A DNA stretch of 64,000 bases from ZC4RG29 sp964521255 (lineage in GTDB: Bacteria; Bacteroidota; Bacteroidia; Cytophagales; Cyclobacteriaceae), in the NCBI GenBank assembly GCA_964521255.1, contig CAZFRM010000016.1:62001-126000 (forward strand), written 5' to 3'. A program made the position numbers and the translations under genes. Positions 1 to 8,810 of the stretch are shown here, piece after piece. Each line of letters opens with the position of its first letter. Position 1 is the stretch's first letter. Below the pieces are notes generated by a model. It saw only the letters and a program-made list of their open reading frames with translations, had not been told where the DNA came from and searched no databases.

Positions 1-243
1 GTATTCGGGATGCACATCACAATACTCCGTTACATCGTAACCATCATCACGCATGGGAGATGGATAAAAAGGCAAAAGCCAGATAGTATTAATACCTAAG
101 TCCTCAAGGTAATCTAACTTTTCAAGCAGTCCGGGAAAATCACCAACACCATCGCCATTGCTGTCGTAAAAAGATCTTACTGACAACTCATAGATGATGG
201 CGTCTTTAAACCAGGTTGCCTTATCTATTTTACTAAAGCTCAT
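1..243 (-). CDS. treS: Trehalose synthase / maltose alpha-D-glucosyltransferase, N-terminal part (runs off window)
   Basis: Only the first 81 codons are in the window. The start is the ATG at 243, two bases past the stop of glgE. The translation begins MSFSKIDKATWFKDAIIYEL and continues with the GH13 N-terminal signature of trehalose synthases: a DSNGDGVGD calcium-type loop near residues 28-36, then WLLPFYPSP and RDDGYDV near residues 59-74. The family interconverts maltose and trehalose in the cytosol. Its place directly after glgE fits the TreS-GlgE glucan pathway. Whether a maltokinase domain is fused downstream, as in many bacteria, cannot be seen. Confidence 0.93.
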   Translation of the reverse strand, partial: MSFSKIDKATWFKDAIIYELSVRSFYDSNGDGVGDFPGLLEKLDYLEDLGINTIWLLPFYPSPMRDDGYDVTEYCDVHPEY

Positions 244-245
244 AG

Positions 246-2192
246 CTACAAATTAGATTCATGGATTGTCAACTTAAATAAATGAAAAGGCAATATGTAA
301 GGATCAAGCTCAACATAGTTCCATTCTTGTGCCCATGTGTAGTCTTCATCGGTAATGATGTCATGCAATTTTACATTAATTCGATCAGTGATTTTAAGCC
401 TGTCTTTTGGTAATTGCACATAGCCCGATTGTTTCACATGAGGATCAAGGTTCACTACAATAAGCATAATGTCACTCAGATCGTCTATGGCTTTCAGATA
501 AGCTATCAGGTTCATATTCTCAAGTGTCAGGAACTGAACATTCCAGGTTGATTGCAGTGCTTTGTGTTCCTTTCGCGCTTTATTCAAGAGCGTCATTATA
601 TCTGTCATCCGGTTGGTTCTTTTCCAATCGTATTTTTTAATCTCATATTTCTCAGAGTTCCAATATTCTTCTTTGCCTTCTACAGGCGTGTTGTCATAAA
701 ATTCATACGGCGGTCCATAGATTCCATAATTGGAAGACAGTGTTGCCGCAAGCGCAATCCGCTGAATAAAAACATTCTCACCCTGATGTTGAAGATGATA
801 AGGTAAAATATCCGGTGTGTTAGGCCAGAAGTTTGGCCGGAAATAATTTCGTGAAGCACCATTTACGAGCTCGTTCATGTATTCAGTCAGCTCGTACTTA
901 CTCACACGCCATGTGAAGTACGTATACGATTGTGTAAACCCGATCTTTGCCAGGGAAGCCATCACTTTCGGTTTGGTGAATGCTTCTGAAAGAAAAATAA
1001 CATCTTCGTAATGCTTGTTTACTTCGGCAATTACCCATTCCCAGAAGCCGATTGGTTTAGTGTGCGGATTATCAACACGGAAAATTTTAACACCATTGTC
1101 AATCCAATAGAATATCACTGACTTCAATTCATTCCACAATCCTTTCCAGTCGTCACTTTCAAAATTAAAAGGAAAAATATCCTGGTATTTCTTAGGAGGA
1201 TTTTCAGCGTATTGAATTGATCCATCCGGCCGTTGTTTGAACCAGTTCGGATGCTTCTTTACATAAGGATGATCCGGTGCACACTGAAAGGCGAGATCAA
1301 ACGCTATGTCGATGTCAAGTTTCTTTGCCTCCTCAATAAGTTTTTTATAATCATCTAGCGTACCCAGTTCAGCATGAATGCTTTTATGACCACCTTCATC
1401 ACTACCAATTGCCCAGGGCGAACCCGGTTCACCTTGCTGAGCCCTAACGTTATTATTTTTTCCCTTTCGATTTATTTTTCCAATGGGATGAATGGGCGGA
1501 AGATAAAGAACATCAAAGCCCATCTGAGCAACGCGGGGAAGAAGTTTTATAACATCACGAAAGGTTCCATGCCGCCCTCCTTCCAATGCTGATGATCTCG
1601 GAAACAATTCATACCACGCGCTGTAGTTTGCTTTCTTATGTTCAACCTGTACAACTAATTCTTTTCCATAGCGCACTTCATGCTCGATCAGCGGATGCTC
1701 AGAAACAACTTGCCCGAATTCATTGCTTAAAACTAATTCAATCGCTTTTGCATAGGCTTTAGTGTTTCCAAGCTGGTCGGCCAGGTGAAGCAATTTCATT
1801 TCATTTCCTTTCGAAAGTTTTCGCAGGAATAATGCTCCTTCCTGCAACTCAAGTTTTACATCTATTTTAGCGTCTGCTTTCTTTTTAAAACCATCATACC
1901 AGGTTTCAAAATGATCCACCCACGCCATAACGGTAAATACATAACTTCCTTTTTTGTCTACAATAAAGGTAGCGCTCCATTGATCGTTAACGTGATGAAC
2001 CATTTCAGCCGTTAACCATTCAGCAGATGATTCATGTCTGTATAAAAGGTACGCCCGGATGTGATCATGACCGTCAGAAAAAATATCAGCCGTTACGTTA
2101 ACAGTTTCTCCTACGGTCCGCTTGGCAGCATAACGGCCACCATCAACTTCAGGCTGCACATTTTCAATGATTACTCTTTGGGTTCCGGTCAT
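246..2192 (-). CDS. glgE: Alpha-1,4-glucan:maltose-1-phosphate maltosyltransferase (GlgE)
   Basis: 648 aa, close to the usual GlgE length. GlgE transfers maltosyl units from maltose-1-phosphate to the ends of alpha-1,4-glucans in the cytosol. An N-terminal beta-sandwich (DUF3416-like, about residues 5-110) precedes a GH13_3 barrel. The expected nucleophile is Asp374 in FRVDNPHTKP and the acid/base is Glu403 in FLSEAFTKP. YELFPRS (residues 194-200) and YLPPIHPIG (residues 230-238) are also family-typical. The gene lies two bases before treS on the same strand, so the two are almost certainly one operon. No maltokinase gene is visible here; it may be fused to treS or lie further left. Confidence 0.95.
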   Translation of the reverse strand: MTGTQRVIIENVQPEVDGGRYAAKRTVGETVNVTADIFSDGHDHIRAYLLYRHESSAEWLTAEMVHHVNDQWSATFIVDKKGSYVFTVMAWVDHFETWYDGFKKKADAKIDVKLELQEGALFLRKLSKGNEMKLLHLADQLGNTKAYAKAIELVLSNEFGQVVSEHPLIEHEVRYGKELVVQVEHKKANYSAWYELFPRSSALEGGRHGTFRDVIKLLPRVAQMGFDVLYLPPIHPIGKINRKGKNNNVRAQQGEPGSPWAIGSDEGGHKSIHAELGTLDDYKKLIEEAKKLDIDIAFDLAFQCAPDHPYVKKHPNWFKQRPDGSIQYAENPPKKYQDIFPFNFESDDWKGLWNELKSVIFYWIDNGVKIFRVDNPHTKPIGFWEWVIAEVNKHYEDVIFLSEAFTKPKVMASLAKIGFTQSYTYFTWRVSKYELTEYMNELVNGASRNYFRPNFWPNTPDILPYHLQHQGENVFIQRIALAATLSSNYGIYGPPYEFYDNTPVEGKEEYWNSEKYEIKKYDWKRTNRMTDIMTLLNKARKEHKALQSTWNVQFLTLENMNLIAYLKAIDDLSDIMLIVVNLDPHVKQSGYVQLPKDRLKITDRINVKLHDIITDEDYTWAQEWNYVELDPYILPFHLFKLTIHESNL

Positions 2193-2220
2193 TTCAATTT
2201 GAATGTGGTGTAATTTTTTT

Positions 2221-2290
2221 CCCGCAGATTTCGCAGAAATCAGGTTGATGACTCTCTGCGCATATCCGCGAAATCTGCGGGACTAAAGTT
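2221..2290. repeat. Intergenic imperfect palindrome, family A (copy 1)
   Basis: The sequence starts CCCGCAGATTTCGCAGAAAT and ends with the inverted counterpart GCGAAATCTGCGGG followed by ACTAAAGTT. A near-identical second copy starts about 110 bp later, and a diverged copy lies at 58592-58660. The arms can form a long hairpin in the spacer between the amylase gene and glgE. Confidence 0.85.
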
Positions 2291-2331
2291 TATATACTCT
2301 CTCAGTCAAGTTCCCTTACTTCTATTTTTTT

Positions 2332-2411
2332 CCCGCTGATCGCGCAGATGTTCGCAGAAATCAGGTTGATGACCCTCTGCGTATATCCGCGAAATCTGCG
2401 GGACTAAAGTT
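2332..2411. repeat. Intergenic imperfect palindrome, family A (copy 2)
   Basis: This shares with copy 1 the central TCGCAGAAATCAGGTTGATG and the right arm ATATCCGCGAAATCTGCGGG plus ACTAAAGTTT. The left arm is diverged (CCCGCTGATCGCGCAGATG). Two copies in tandem within one 230-bp spacer suggest local duplication or repeated insertion at one site. Confidence 0.85.
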
Positions 2412-2425
2412 TGACAATTCAGATT

Positions 2426-4234
2426 CTATTTGATTTTAAAAATAAAATTGCTGTAGGGCTTCATGCGCAACTCGAAACTCCACTTGTCGTCAAACCCAAC
2501 TTCCATCTCTCGCCAAATCAAGTCGCGTGCAATGTAGGCCATGTCATTAACTAACCCGATCTTTTGCGCGACATCCGGAGGTATTTGAAAACGAACGGTC
2601 TGATCATCGGCATTGAAGCCTGTTATGATAAGTAAACGCTCCTCATCACTTACTCTCAGAAATGCGTGCATTTGCTTCGTGATATTTCCATTCTGAATAT
2701 TGAATGATGTGATGTCGTAATAATCACCTTTTGTGATCGCGGGATTTTTGCCTGCTATATTCAGCAAATCAGTATAGAACATCCGTAGCTGAAGTTGTTC
2801 AGGCGATAATTTCCCGCCATCAAACTTTCCTTCATTCAACCACTTCTGATGTTCCGGCACGCCCCAGTAATCGAAGATGGTAGTGCGTCCGTCATCAGAA
2901 GAAAATCCTTCTGCGCCAGCTCCGGGCTCACCTACTTCCTGTCCAAAGTAAATCATTACTGGTCCTCCATCAATGGTAGCGCTGATCATCATGGCGGGCA
3001 ATCCCTTCCACATATCACCGGCAAAGAAACGAGAAGCCAAACGATGCTCATCATGGTTCTCCATAAAGTGGAGCATGCTCTTATTGATGCCTGAAAGTCG
3101 TTGCTGCACCTTATATATTTCAGCCGTACTCTGCGTTCCATTCATGATCAACCGAAGTGAGTCATAGAGAAGTGACTTGTCATATAAATAATTAAACTTC
3201 GCTACATCAAGGTAATTTCTATATTGATCCGGATTGTATATCTCGGCTATGAAAATTAAACCGGGATTAACTTCTTTTACCTGTGGAATTACCCAATGCC
3301 AAAATTCCACCGGAACCATTTCTGCAATATCACATCGAAATCCATCTACATTTTTATTTGCCCAGAATACAAGGATGTCTTTCATCTTTACCCATGTATC
3401 CGGAACAGGATCGAAATACGTTTTATTTCCATTCTGAATGTCTACCCCATAGTTTAACTTTACGGTCTCAAACCAATCATTAACACTTGGGCTGAAGGTA
3501 AATTGATTATTACCGGTTGCCTTGGCAGGTGTTTCATCAAACTTTCCATCCTTCGTTGGAAAACTATTCCCTGCTCCAAGTGAAACATAACCTTGAGGAA
3601 CTGTAAAGGACTGACCAGGCAAATAATAAAAATTATTATTGGAGCTAAATGCTTTTGTATTGTCATCATCTTCTCCTAAATCTTTTACATCCGCAGGTTT
3701 TGCATCCGACTTATAAGCACGCGCTACATGGTTCGGTACAAAATCAATTAATACTTTTAAACCTTGCGTGTGCGTTCTGTCTACCAACGCTTCAAACTCC
3801 TGCATACGATTTGGAACATCCACCGCCAAATCAGGATCTACATCATAATAATCTTTAATAGCGTACGGTGAACCCGCCCTCCCCTTTACTACGTCAGCGT
3901 CATCGAGTGCGATGCCATGTTTCGTATGATCCGATAAAGTAGCATGTTCAATAACCCCTGTGTACCATACGTGTGTTATGCCCATTTCACGAAGCTCTTT
4001 TAGCGCTGCTTCGTTGATGTCATTAAACTTACCAACACCATTTTCCTCTGCTGTACCATAGACTTTGTTCACAGTAGTCTGGTTACCAAAGAGCCTGGGG
4101 AGAAGCTGGTAGATGATGATTTTATCTGAAGACGGTTGCTGAATGGACACAGGTGGTATTTTTTCTTTTGGCGATGAACAGGAAAAAAGCGAGAGAGTTA
4201 AAGTAAGAAAAAGTGACGGTAAAATTCCCTTCAT
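2426..4234 (-). CDS. GH13 alpha-amylase family lipoprotein
   Basis: 602 aa. The N-terminus is a lipoprotein signal (Cys19 in LFSCSS), so the enzyme should be anchored in a membrane facing the periplasm or the cell surface. The GH13 motifs are complete: DFVPNHV (164-170), DGFRCDIAE with nucleophile Asp302, IFIAEIY with acid/base Glu331, and MENHDEH with Asp395. A long loop of about 75 residues, rich in Asn and Gly, sits between the first two motifs. It probably cuts starch- or glycogen-like glucans outside the cytoplasm and so feeds the maltose enzymes encoded nearby. Substrate specificity cannot be set from sequence alone. Confidence 0.9.
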   Translation of the reverse strand: MKGILPSLFLTLTLSLFSCSSPKEKIPPVSIQQPSSDKIIIYQLLPRLFGNQTTVNKVYGTAEENGVGKFNDINEAALKELREMGITHVWYTGVIEHATLSDHTKHGIALDDADVVKGRAGSPYAIKDYYDVDPDLAVDVPNRMQEFEALVDRTHTQGLKVLIDFVPNHVARAYKSDAKPADVKDLGEDDDNTKAFSSNNNFYYLPGQSFTVPQGYVSLGAGNSFPTKDGKFDETPAKATGNNQFTFSPSVNDWFETVKLNYGVDIQNGNKTYFDPVPDTWVKMKDILVFWANKNVDGFRCDIAEMVPVEFWHWVIPQVKEVNPGLIFIAEIYNPDQYRNYLDVAKFNYLYDKSLLYDSLRLIMNGTQSTAEIYKVQQRLSGINKSMLHFMENHDEHRLASRFFAGDMWKGLPAMMISATIDGGPVMIYFGQEVGEPGAGAEGFSSDDGRTTIFDYWGVPEHQKWLNEGKFDGGKLSPEQLQLRMFYTDLLNIAGKNPAITKGDYYDITSFNIQNGNITKQMHAFLRVSDEERLLIITGFNADDQTVRFQIPPDVAQKIGLVNDMAYIARDLIWREMEVGFDDKWSFELRMKPYSNFIFKIK

Positions 4235-4357
4235 AACTAATACTTGGTAAAATACAATAAATGAAATACAGAATAACTCTTTTCAAGTTAAAGAATGAGA
4301 GGGAAAAAGCACAATTCTTTTTTAAAACGATTCCAGGAAAAGCTTTAAGCAAGGTCT

Positions 4358-4720
4358 CTAAAACTTTCTGCTCCTGAAAAGGTAAAAGATAAGGACAATC
4401 ACGCAGATCATGAGACCGAGGAATTCCCTGGATTCTTCAATATAAGAAAACTGCATCTTTGCGAGATTATCAAAAAGCAGGGATTTATTTTCTTGTTGAA
4501 GCCAATCTTGTAAGCCAGGAAAATAGTAGATGGCATACAGAGAATATGCCACAGCCAGTACGATCATAAATTTCTTCGGATAAATACTGAAGGCTGCCAG
4601 GATGCAGATCACTGCCATTGCACCATAAATTAATATCCAGATAATAGGATCAGGGTCGTTGACTTGCAGGAAGGCAAATACGACGAACATTATGGCGAGC
4701 GTGATGCTGAAGATTCGCAT
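4358..4720 (-). CDS. TMEM220-like small integral membrane protein
   Basis: 120 aa with four hydrophobic helices (about residues 3-20, 26-45, 50-68 and 97-116). The N-terminal helix is followed by FLQVNDPDP, the hallmark of the transmembrane 220 family found in bacteria and animals, whose function is unknown. It is probably transcribed alone or with the isomerase gene at 4836, from which it is separated by a 100-bp repeat-filled spacer. Confidence 0.82.
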   Translation of the reverse strand: MRIFSITLAIMFVVFAFLQVNDPDPIIWILIYGAMAVICILAAFSIYPKKFMIVLAVAYSLYAIYYFPGLQDWLQQENKSLLFDNLAKMQFSYIEESREFLGLMICVIVLIFYLFRSRKF

Positions 4721-4734
4721 AGTATTGAAGGGTA

Positions 4735-4831
4735 GTGATCAGTTATCGGTTATCAGTGATCAGTTATCGGTTTGTGTGTAGAACTCTTGTTCAGCTATTA
4801 ACTGATAACTGATAGCCATTAACTGACAACT
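4735..4831. repeat. Intergenic imperfect palindrome, family B (TTATCGGTTATCAGT type)
   Basis: The left side carries CAGTTATCGGTTATCAGTGA twice in shifted form. The right side carries the inverted words ATTAACTGATAACTGATAGC and ATTAACTGACAAC. The best parallel is at 15646-15717; shorter relatives lie at 6211-6262, 7328-7380 and 32181-32212. Confidence 0.8.
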
Positions 4832-4835
4832 AGCC

Positions 4836-5678
4836 CTAGAGAATTTTCTTCAAATTGTCAATACATATCTTCGCGCTTTCAATAGAAGGCCTGGCGAAAT
4901 ACTCCTGCTCAACATAAAAATGTTTCATGCCTGACTCTTTTGCTTTCGCGAAGATGGGCTTCCAGTCGATTGAGCCGCTGCCTACTTCGGTATTGCGGTC
5001 AGGCACTTCCTTGTCTCTGTCTTTCACATGCCATTGCTCAAAACGGCCCGGGTATTTCGCAAAATATTTAAGGGGATCGTAACCGGCAAAAATAACCCAG
5101 TATAAATCCATTTCCATGGAAACAAGTTTCGGGTCGAGTTCAGCAAGCATTACGTCATATAATAATTTGCCGTCCATTTCCTTGAATTCAAAGTCGTGAT
5201 TGTGGTAGCCCATACGTATGCCGCTCTTTTTAGAGACCTCTCCGGCTTTGTTAAGCGTTTCACATACCCGCTTTATGCCATCGAGTGTGCGATGATCATC
5301 ACCTAACCAGGGAATAACAATGTAGTCCTGGCCAAGCGCTTTTGCATCTGCAACGGCACGATTCAAATCCTTTTGTATGATATCTATTCCATAGTGACCA
5401 CTCACTACCTGCATGCCAAGATCTTTAACGGTTTTTCCAAACTCAGCATTTGACAATCCAAACAGTTTGCCTTCTTTATAACCATAAGTTTCCAGTTCCT
5501 TATAGCCATAAGAAGCCAATTGCGTTAAAATGCCTTTTGGATCCTCGTTGATAACATCCTTAAGTGTATACAATTGTATACCAATCTTATTACTGCCAGC
5601 AGCTTTCACCATTGATGGAGCAGCCAGCATACCGGCCGTAGCTAAGGCTGATGTCTGAATAAATTCTCTTCGTTTCAT
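4836..5678 (-). CDS. Tat-exported sugar phosphate isomerase/epimerase family protein (AP endonuclease 2-type TIM barrel)
   Basis: 280 aa. The N-terminus MKRREFIQTSALATAGMLAA carries a twin-arginine signal, so the folded protein is likely exported to the periplasm. The rest is a xylose-isomerase-like TIM barrel: GIQLYTLKDVI at the first strand, then HDFEFKEMDG, SMEMDLYWV, WHVKD and FYVEQEY carrying the His/Glu/Asp metal ligands typical of this fold. The substrate is unknown; Bacteroidota relatives usually sit in sugar catabolic clusters, as here, near another isomerase and a Gfo/Idh/MocA oxidoreductase. Confidence 0.88.
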   Translation of the reverse strand: MKRREFIQTSALATAGMLAAPSMVKAAGSNKIGIQLYTLKDVINEDPKGILTQLASYGYKELETYGYKEGKLFGLSNAEFGKTVKDLGMQVVSGHYGIDIIQKDLNRAVADAKALGQDYIVIPWLGDDHRTLDGIKRVCETLNKAGEVSKKSGIRMGYHNHDFEFKEMDGKLLYDVMLAELDPKLVSMEMDLYWVIFAGYDPLKYFAKYPGRFEQWHVKDRDKEVPDRNTEVGSGSIDWKPIFAKAKESGMKHFYVEQEYFARPSIESAKICIDNLKKIL

Positions 5679-5790
5679 ACTATATAAATATTTTAATTGT
5701 CAAACTTACTTATACCTCAATCAGAAGCTAGCAGCTCCAACTGTGATCCGTCAAACTGCCTATGCCGACAGACCGTGATCGGTGAACTGA

Positions 5791-6210
5791 TCAATGCTCC
5801 TTCTCCCCATCCAGTGAAAGCACATACCGCGCCATTTTCTCAGCATCTGTTTGTGAAAGCGTTGGGTGAGGATTCATTACAATTTCGCCCCAAACACCGC
5901 TGCCGCCATTAATTATTTTATCCGCTAGCAGCTTTACATTTTGTTCAGTGAAATCATACTTCTTCGCTACATCGGTATGTGACGGCCCGATGATCTTGTT
6001 GGTCGAATGATGGCAGGTTTTGCAGTCACTTCCATCAACCAGCGTCTTACCTTCTGCAATTAATTCTTCCGAAGAAGGTCCTTTTGATTCGGCAATTTCA
6101 TAATCATCATAAGCGTCACCTTCTTTTGCTTCTTCTTTTTTCGAACCACCACAAGAAGCCATGATCATCGACATCATGATAATTCCTCCAAAGAATAATA
6201 ATCGTTTCAT
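5791..6210 (-). CDS. Lipoprotein c-type cytochrome
   Basis: 139 aa. The lipobox MASC puts the lipidated Cys at residue 20. A single heme-binding CKTCH (Cys63, Cys66, His67) follows an acidic linker, and Met112 in IVMNPHP is the likely sixth heme ligand. This is a membrane-tethered monoheme electron carrier in the periplasm. It lies between two sugar isomerase genes on the same strand, so it may accept electrons from a sugar-oxidising dehydrogenase. That role is inferred from context only. Confidence 0.9.
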   Translation of the reverse strand: MKRLLFFGGIIMMSMIMASCGGSKKEEAKEGDAYDDYEIAESKGPSSEELIAEGKTLVDGSDCKTCHHSTNKIIGPSHTDVAKKYDFTEQNVKLLADKIINGGSGVWGEIVMNPHPTLSQTDAEKMARYVLSLDGEKEH

Positions 6211-6270
6211 GTTAGTTGTTAGTTATTGGTTATTAAGTTATTGGGTTATTAAGATTTAGTGAGACTGATA

Positions 6271-7326
6271 TTAAATTAATCCCAATACCCGTTTATTGAG
6301 TCTTTGATCTTTTCCTGCTGAGGCAAAGTCGTCAAATGTTTTATCCGTTACCCGGATAATATGTTCCTTTATGAAAGGCGCACCTTCTTTTGCACCTTGC
6401 TCAGGATGCTTGATGCAACACTCCCATTCCAGCACAGCCCAGCCGTCATAATTGTATTGCGCAAGCTTAGAGAAAATAGATTTGAAATCCACTTGCCCAT
6501 CCCCTAAGGAACGGAAACGACCCGGACGGTTAATCCAATCCTGGTAACCACCGTATACACCACTCCTTCCCGTTGGATTCAACTCAGCATCCTTAACGTG
6601 AAACATTTTGATGAACTCATGATAGAAGTCAATGTACTGCAAGTAATCCAAATGCTGCAGCACAAAGTGACTTGGATCATATAAAATATTGGCCCGTGAA
6701 TGTTTGCCTGTTGCCTCCCAAAATCTTTCGAAAGTAATTCCGTCATGAAGATCTTCACCCGGATGTATTTCATAACAAACATCAACACCGGCTTTGTCAA
6801 ATGCATTTAAGATTGGCAGCCAGCGCTTAGCAAGTTCTTTAAATCCATCTTCCACTAATCCTGCCGGACGTTGCGGCCATGGATAAACAGTATGCCACAT
6901 TAATGCTCCTGAAAATGTTGCATGTGCATTTAAGCCGAGGTACTTGCTCGCCTTAGCGGCACATTTCAGTTGATCAACTGCCCAGGCCGTTCTTTCTTTC
7001 GGTTTCTTGCGAACTGACTTTGGAGCAAATCCGTCAAACAATTCGTCGTAGGCAGGATGAACAGCGACAAGTTGCCCTTGAAGGTGAGTTGATAGTTCAG
7101 TGATCTGCAATCCACATGATTCAACCGTCTCTCGTAATTCATCACAATAATCCTTGCTCTCTGCAGCTTTTTTTAAGTCAATGCATCTGCTATCCCACGT
7201 TGGTATTTGAACACCCTTGTACCCAAGTGATGCCACCCATTGACAGATCGTTTTGAGATTATCATACGGCGCTTCTTCACCCATGAACTGAGCTAGAAAT
7301 ATAGCGGGACCTTTAATGGTCTTCAT
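6271..7326 (-). CDS. Sugar phosphate isomerase/epimerase family protein (cytosolic TIM barrel)
   Basis: 351 aa without a signal peptide. It is a xylose-isomerase-like TIM barrel with metal-ligand stretches CYEIHPGEDLHD (about residue 180), LYDPSHFVLQ (about 215), FHVKDAELNP and AVLEWECC near the C-terminus. It is longer than the paralogue at 4836 and of a different subfamily, which in Bacteroidota often sits beside Gfo/Idh/MocA oxidoreductases. The probable role is isomerisation or hydrolysis of a keto-sugar in the pathway shared with the oxidoreductase directly upstream. The start codon abuts a family-B repeat relative. Confidence 0.88.
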   Translation of the reverse strand: MKTIKGPAIFLAQFMGEEAPYDNLKTICQWVASLGYKGVQIPTWDSRCIDLKKAAESKDYCDELRETVESCGLQITELSTHLQGQLVAVHPAYDELFDGFAPKSVRKKPKERTAWAVDQLKCAAKASKYLGLNAHATFSGALMWHTVYPWPQRPAGLVEDGFKELAKRWLPILNAFDKAGVDVCYEIHPGEDLHDGITFERFWEATGKHSRANILYDPSHFVLQHLDYLQYIDFYHEFIKMFHVKDAELNPTGRSGVYGGYQDWINRPGRFRSLGDGQVDFKSIFSKLAQYNYDGWAVLEWECCIKHPEQGAKEGAPFIKEHIIRVTDKTFDDFASAGKDQRLNKRVLGLI

Positions 7327-7406
7327 AGTTGGTTAATGGTTATCAGTTAATAGTTATTAAGTTAGTTGGTGGTAGTTATAAAGTTCTACAAGCTTGAATC
7401 GATAGT

Positions 7407-7438
7407 CACCCTCTCCTTCGGAGAGGGCTGGGGTGAGG
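7407..7438. terminator. GC-rich hairpin at the 3' end of the Gfo/Idh gene (family E repeat)
   Basis: CCCTCTCCTTCGGAGAGGG forms a tight stem with a TTCG loop, preceded by CA and followed by CTGGGGTGAGG. It lies directly against the stop codon of the minus-strand oxidoreductase gene. A diverged copy lies inside the inverted-repeat element at 56256-56355, so this is a mobile repeat word that may also end transcripts. No poly-U run is visible, so terminator function is only possible. Confidence 0.5.
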
Positions 7439-8590
7439 CTAAAGTTTAGTCCACTTACGATTAGAGTTCGCAGATTTGATTACTGTTTTCACAAAGTTCA
7501 TTCCGCGCACGCCATCTTCAACATCGGGAAAATCATATTTCGCAGAATTGATTTTCTTTCCAGGCTTATAATCACGAACAGCTTTGGTGAATGATCTGTA
7601 AATGTTAGCGAAAGCTTCAAGGTATCCTTCCGGGTGACCTGATGGCGTGCGGATGTACCCTTTCGCCTGGTCAGATATGTAACCCCATCCGGCACGCATA
7701 ACTTCTTTAGGTCTGTCGAGCCACTTAACAACTAATGTGTTGGGTTCTTCCTGTCTCCATTCAAGTCCGCCCTTCTCGCCATAAACTCTTATGTTAAGAT
7801 TGTTTTCTTCTCCTGCAGCAATCTGTGTAGCCAGTAAAACTCCCGTTGCACCATTATCAAACTTCAATAACATTGAACTGTCATCATCAATCTTTCTTCC
7901 GGGAACATAAATATTCAGCATAGCGCAAATTTCTGTTATCTCTGCACCTGTTATATATTCTGCAAGGTTAGCAGCATGTGTTCCTATATCACCTATTGCA
8001 CCACCGGCTCCGGATTGTTTTGGATCCGTACGCCATGATGCCTGGAGATTTCCTGTCTTCTCTAACATCGTTGACAACCATCCTTGCGGATATTCAACAA
8101 ATACTTTTCTTACTTTACCAAGCTTACCACTGGATACTAATTGGCGTGCTTCCTTTACCATAGGGTAGCCTGTGTAGGTATGGGTGAGTCCCAAAAGCAA
8201 TCCGGTTTTATCAACTATTTTTTTCAAGGTCTTCGCTTCATCAAGCGAAAAAGCGATAGGCTTTTCAACAAGAACATGATAGCCATGTTCGAGCGCCGCT
8301 TTGGAAGGACCAAAGTGAACATGGTTCGGCGTTACAACGGATACAAAATCCATGCGCTGATCCGCTGGCACGCTCTTCTCCTTTTCAAACATTTCTTCAT
8401 ACGTTTCATAAACCCGGTTAGGATTCAGATACAAGGAAGCTCCCGTTTCTTTTGATTCACCAGGAATAATACTGAAGGCTCCGGCAACCAATTCAATCTG
8501 GCCATCGATGCCAGCAGCTTTGCGGTGAACAGGACCAATGAAAGAAGTAAGGCCGCCTCCGACCATACCCCAGCGCAATTTTCTTCTCAT
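7439..8590 (-). CDS. Gfo/Idh/MocA family NAD(P)-dependent oxidoreductase
   Basis: 383 aa from the ATG at 8590. An ATG 25 codons further upstream is open but would put extra residues ahead of the Rossmann fold. From the chosen start the protein begins MRRKLRWGMVGGG, the GxGG nucleotide-binding turn. VEKPIAF (about residue 110) carries the conserved EKP lysine, and GAIGDIGTHAANL gives the GDxGxH motif. The family oxidises or reduces sugars and inositols. It is upstream of the isomerase gene at 6271 and divergent from the MFS gene at 9677, which suggests a common sugar substrate. Confidence 0.9.
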   Translation of the reverse strand: MRRKLRWGMVGGGLTSFIGPVHRKAAGIDGQIELVAGAFSIIPGESKETGASLYLNPNRVYETYEEMFEKEKSVPADQRMDFVSVVTPNHVHFGPSKAALEHGYHVLVEKPIAFSLDEAKTLKKIVDKTGLLLGLTHTYTGYPMVKEARQLVSSGKLGKVRKVFVEYPQGWLSTMLEKTGNLQASWRTDPKQSGAGGAIGDIGTHAANLAEYITGAEITEICAMLNIYVPGRKIDDDSSMLLKFDNGATGVLLATQIAAGEENNLNIRVYGEKGGLEWRQEEPNTLVVKWLDRPKEVMRAGWGYISDQAKGYIRTPSGHPEGYLEAFANIYRSFTKAVRDYKPGKKINSAKYDFPDVEDGVRGMNFVKTVIKSANSNRKWTKL

Positions 8591-8668
8591 GAAATTAAGG
8601 TTTGTTGATATTAAAGGTGAAAAATAAGGAAATATTAACGATTGCAGGAAATTTAATTTAGGCAATGT

Positions 8669-8808
8669 GAAGCGGAAAGCTAAAAGCTTAAAGCAGAAAG
8701 CTAAAAGCGGAAAGCTGAGGGGTTTAAGCCGAACAGCTTATTTCAGGAATGAAAATGTGTAATGTAACCGAACCTACTTTAAGCTTTTTGCTTTACGCTT
8801 TCAGCTTC
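8669..8808. repeat. Family D repeat block (AAAGCAGAAAGCT words, both orientations)
   Basis: The spacer between two minus-strand genes is built from AAGCTTAAAGCAGAAAGCTA on the left and the inverted words CTTTAAGCTTTTTGCTTTACG and CTTTCAGCTTC on the right. It could fold into a long hairpin. Further blocks of the same words lie at 9353-9400, 9470-9516 and 9583-9610. Confidence 0.75.
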
Positions 8809-8810
8809 AA

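Noticed and set aside
5697..5912. A 71-codon open frame antisense to the cytochrome gene
   Set aside because: It overlaps the well-supported cytochrome gene on the other strand and has no recognisable protein features.
8591..8665. Longer start for the Gfo/Idh/MocA oxidoreductase
   Set aside because: Adds 25 hydrophobic residues before the Rossmann fold; relatives start close to MRRKLRWGMVGGG.
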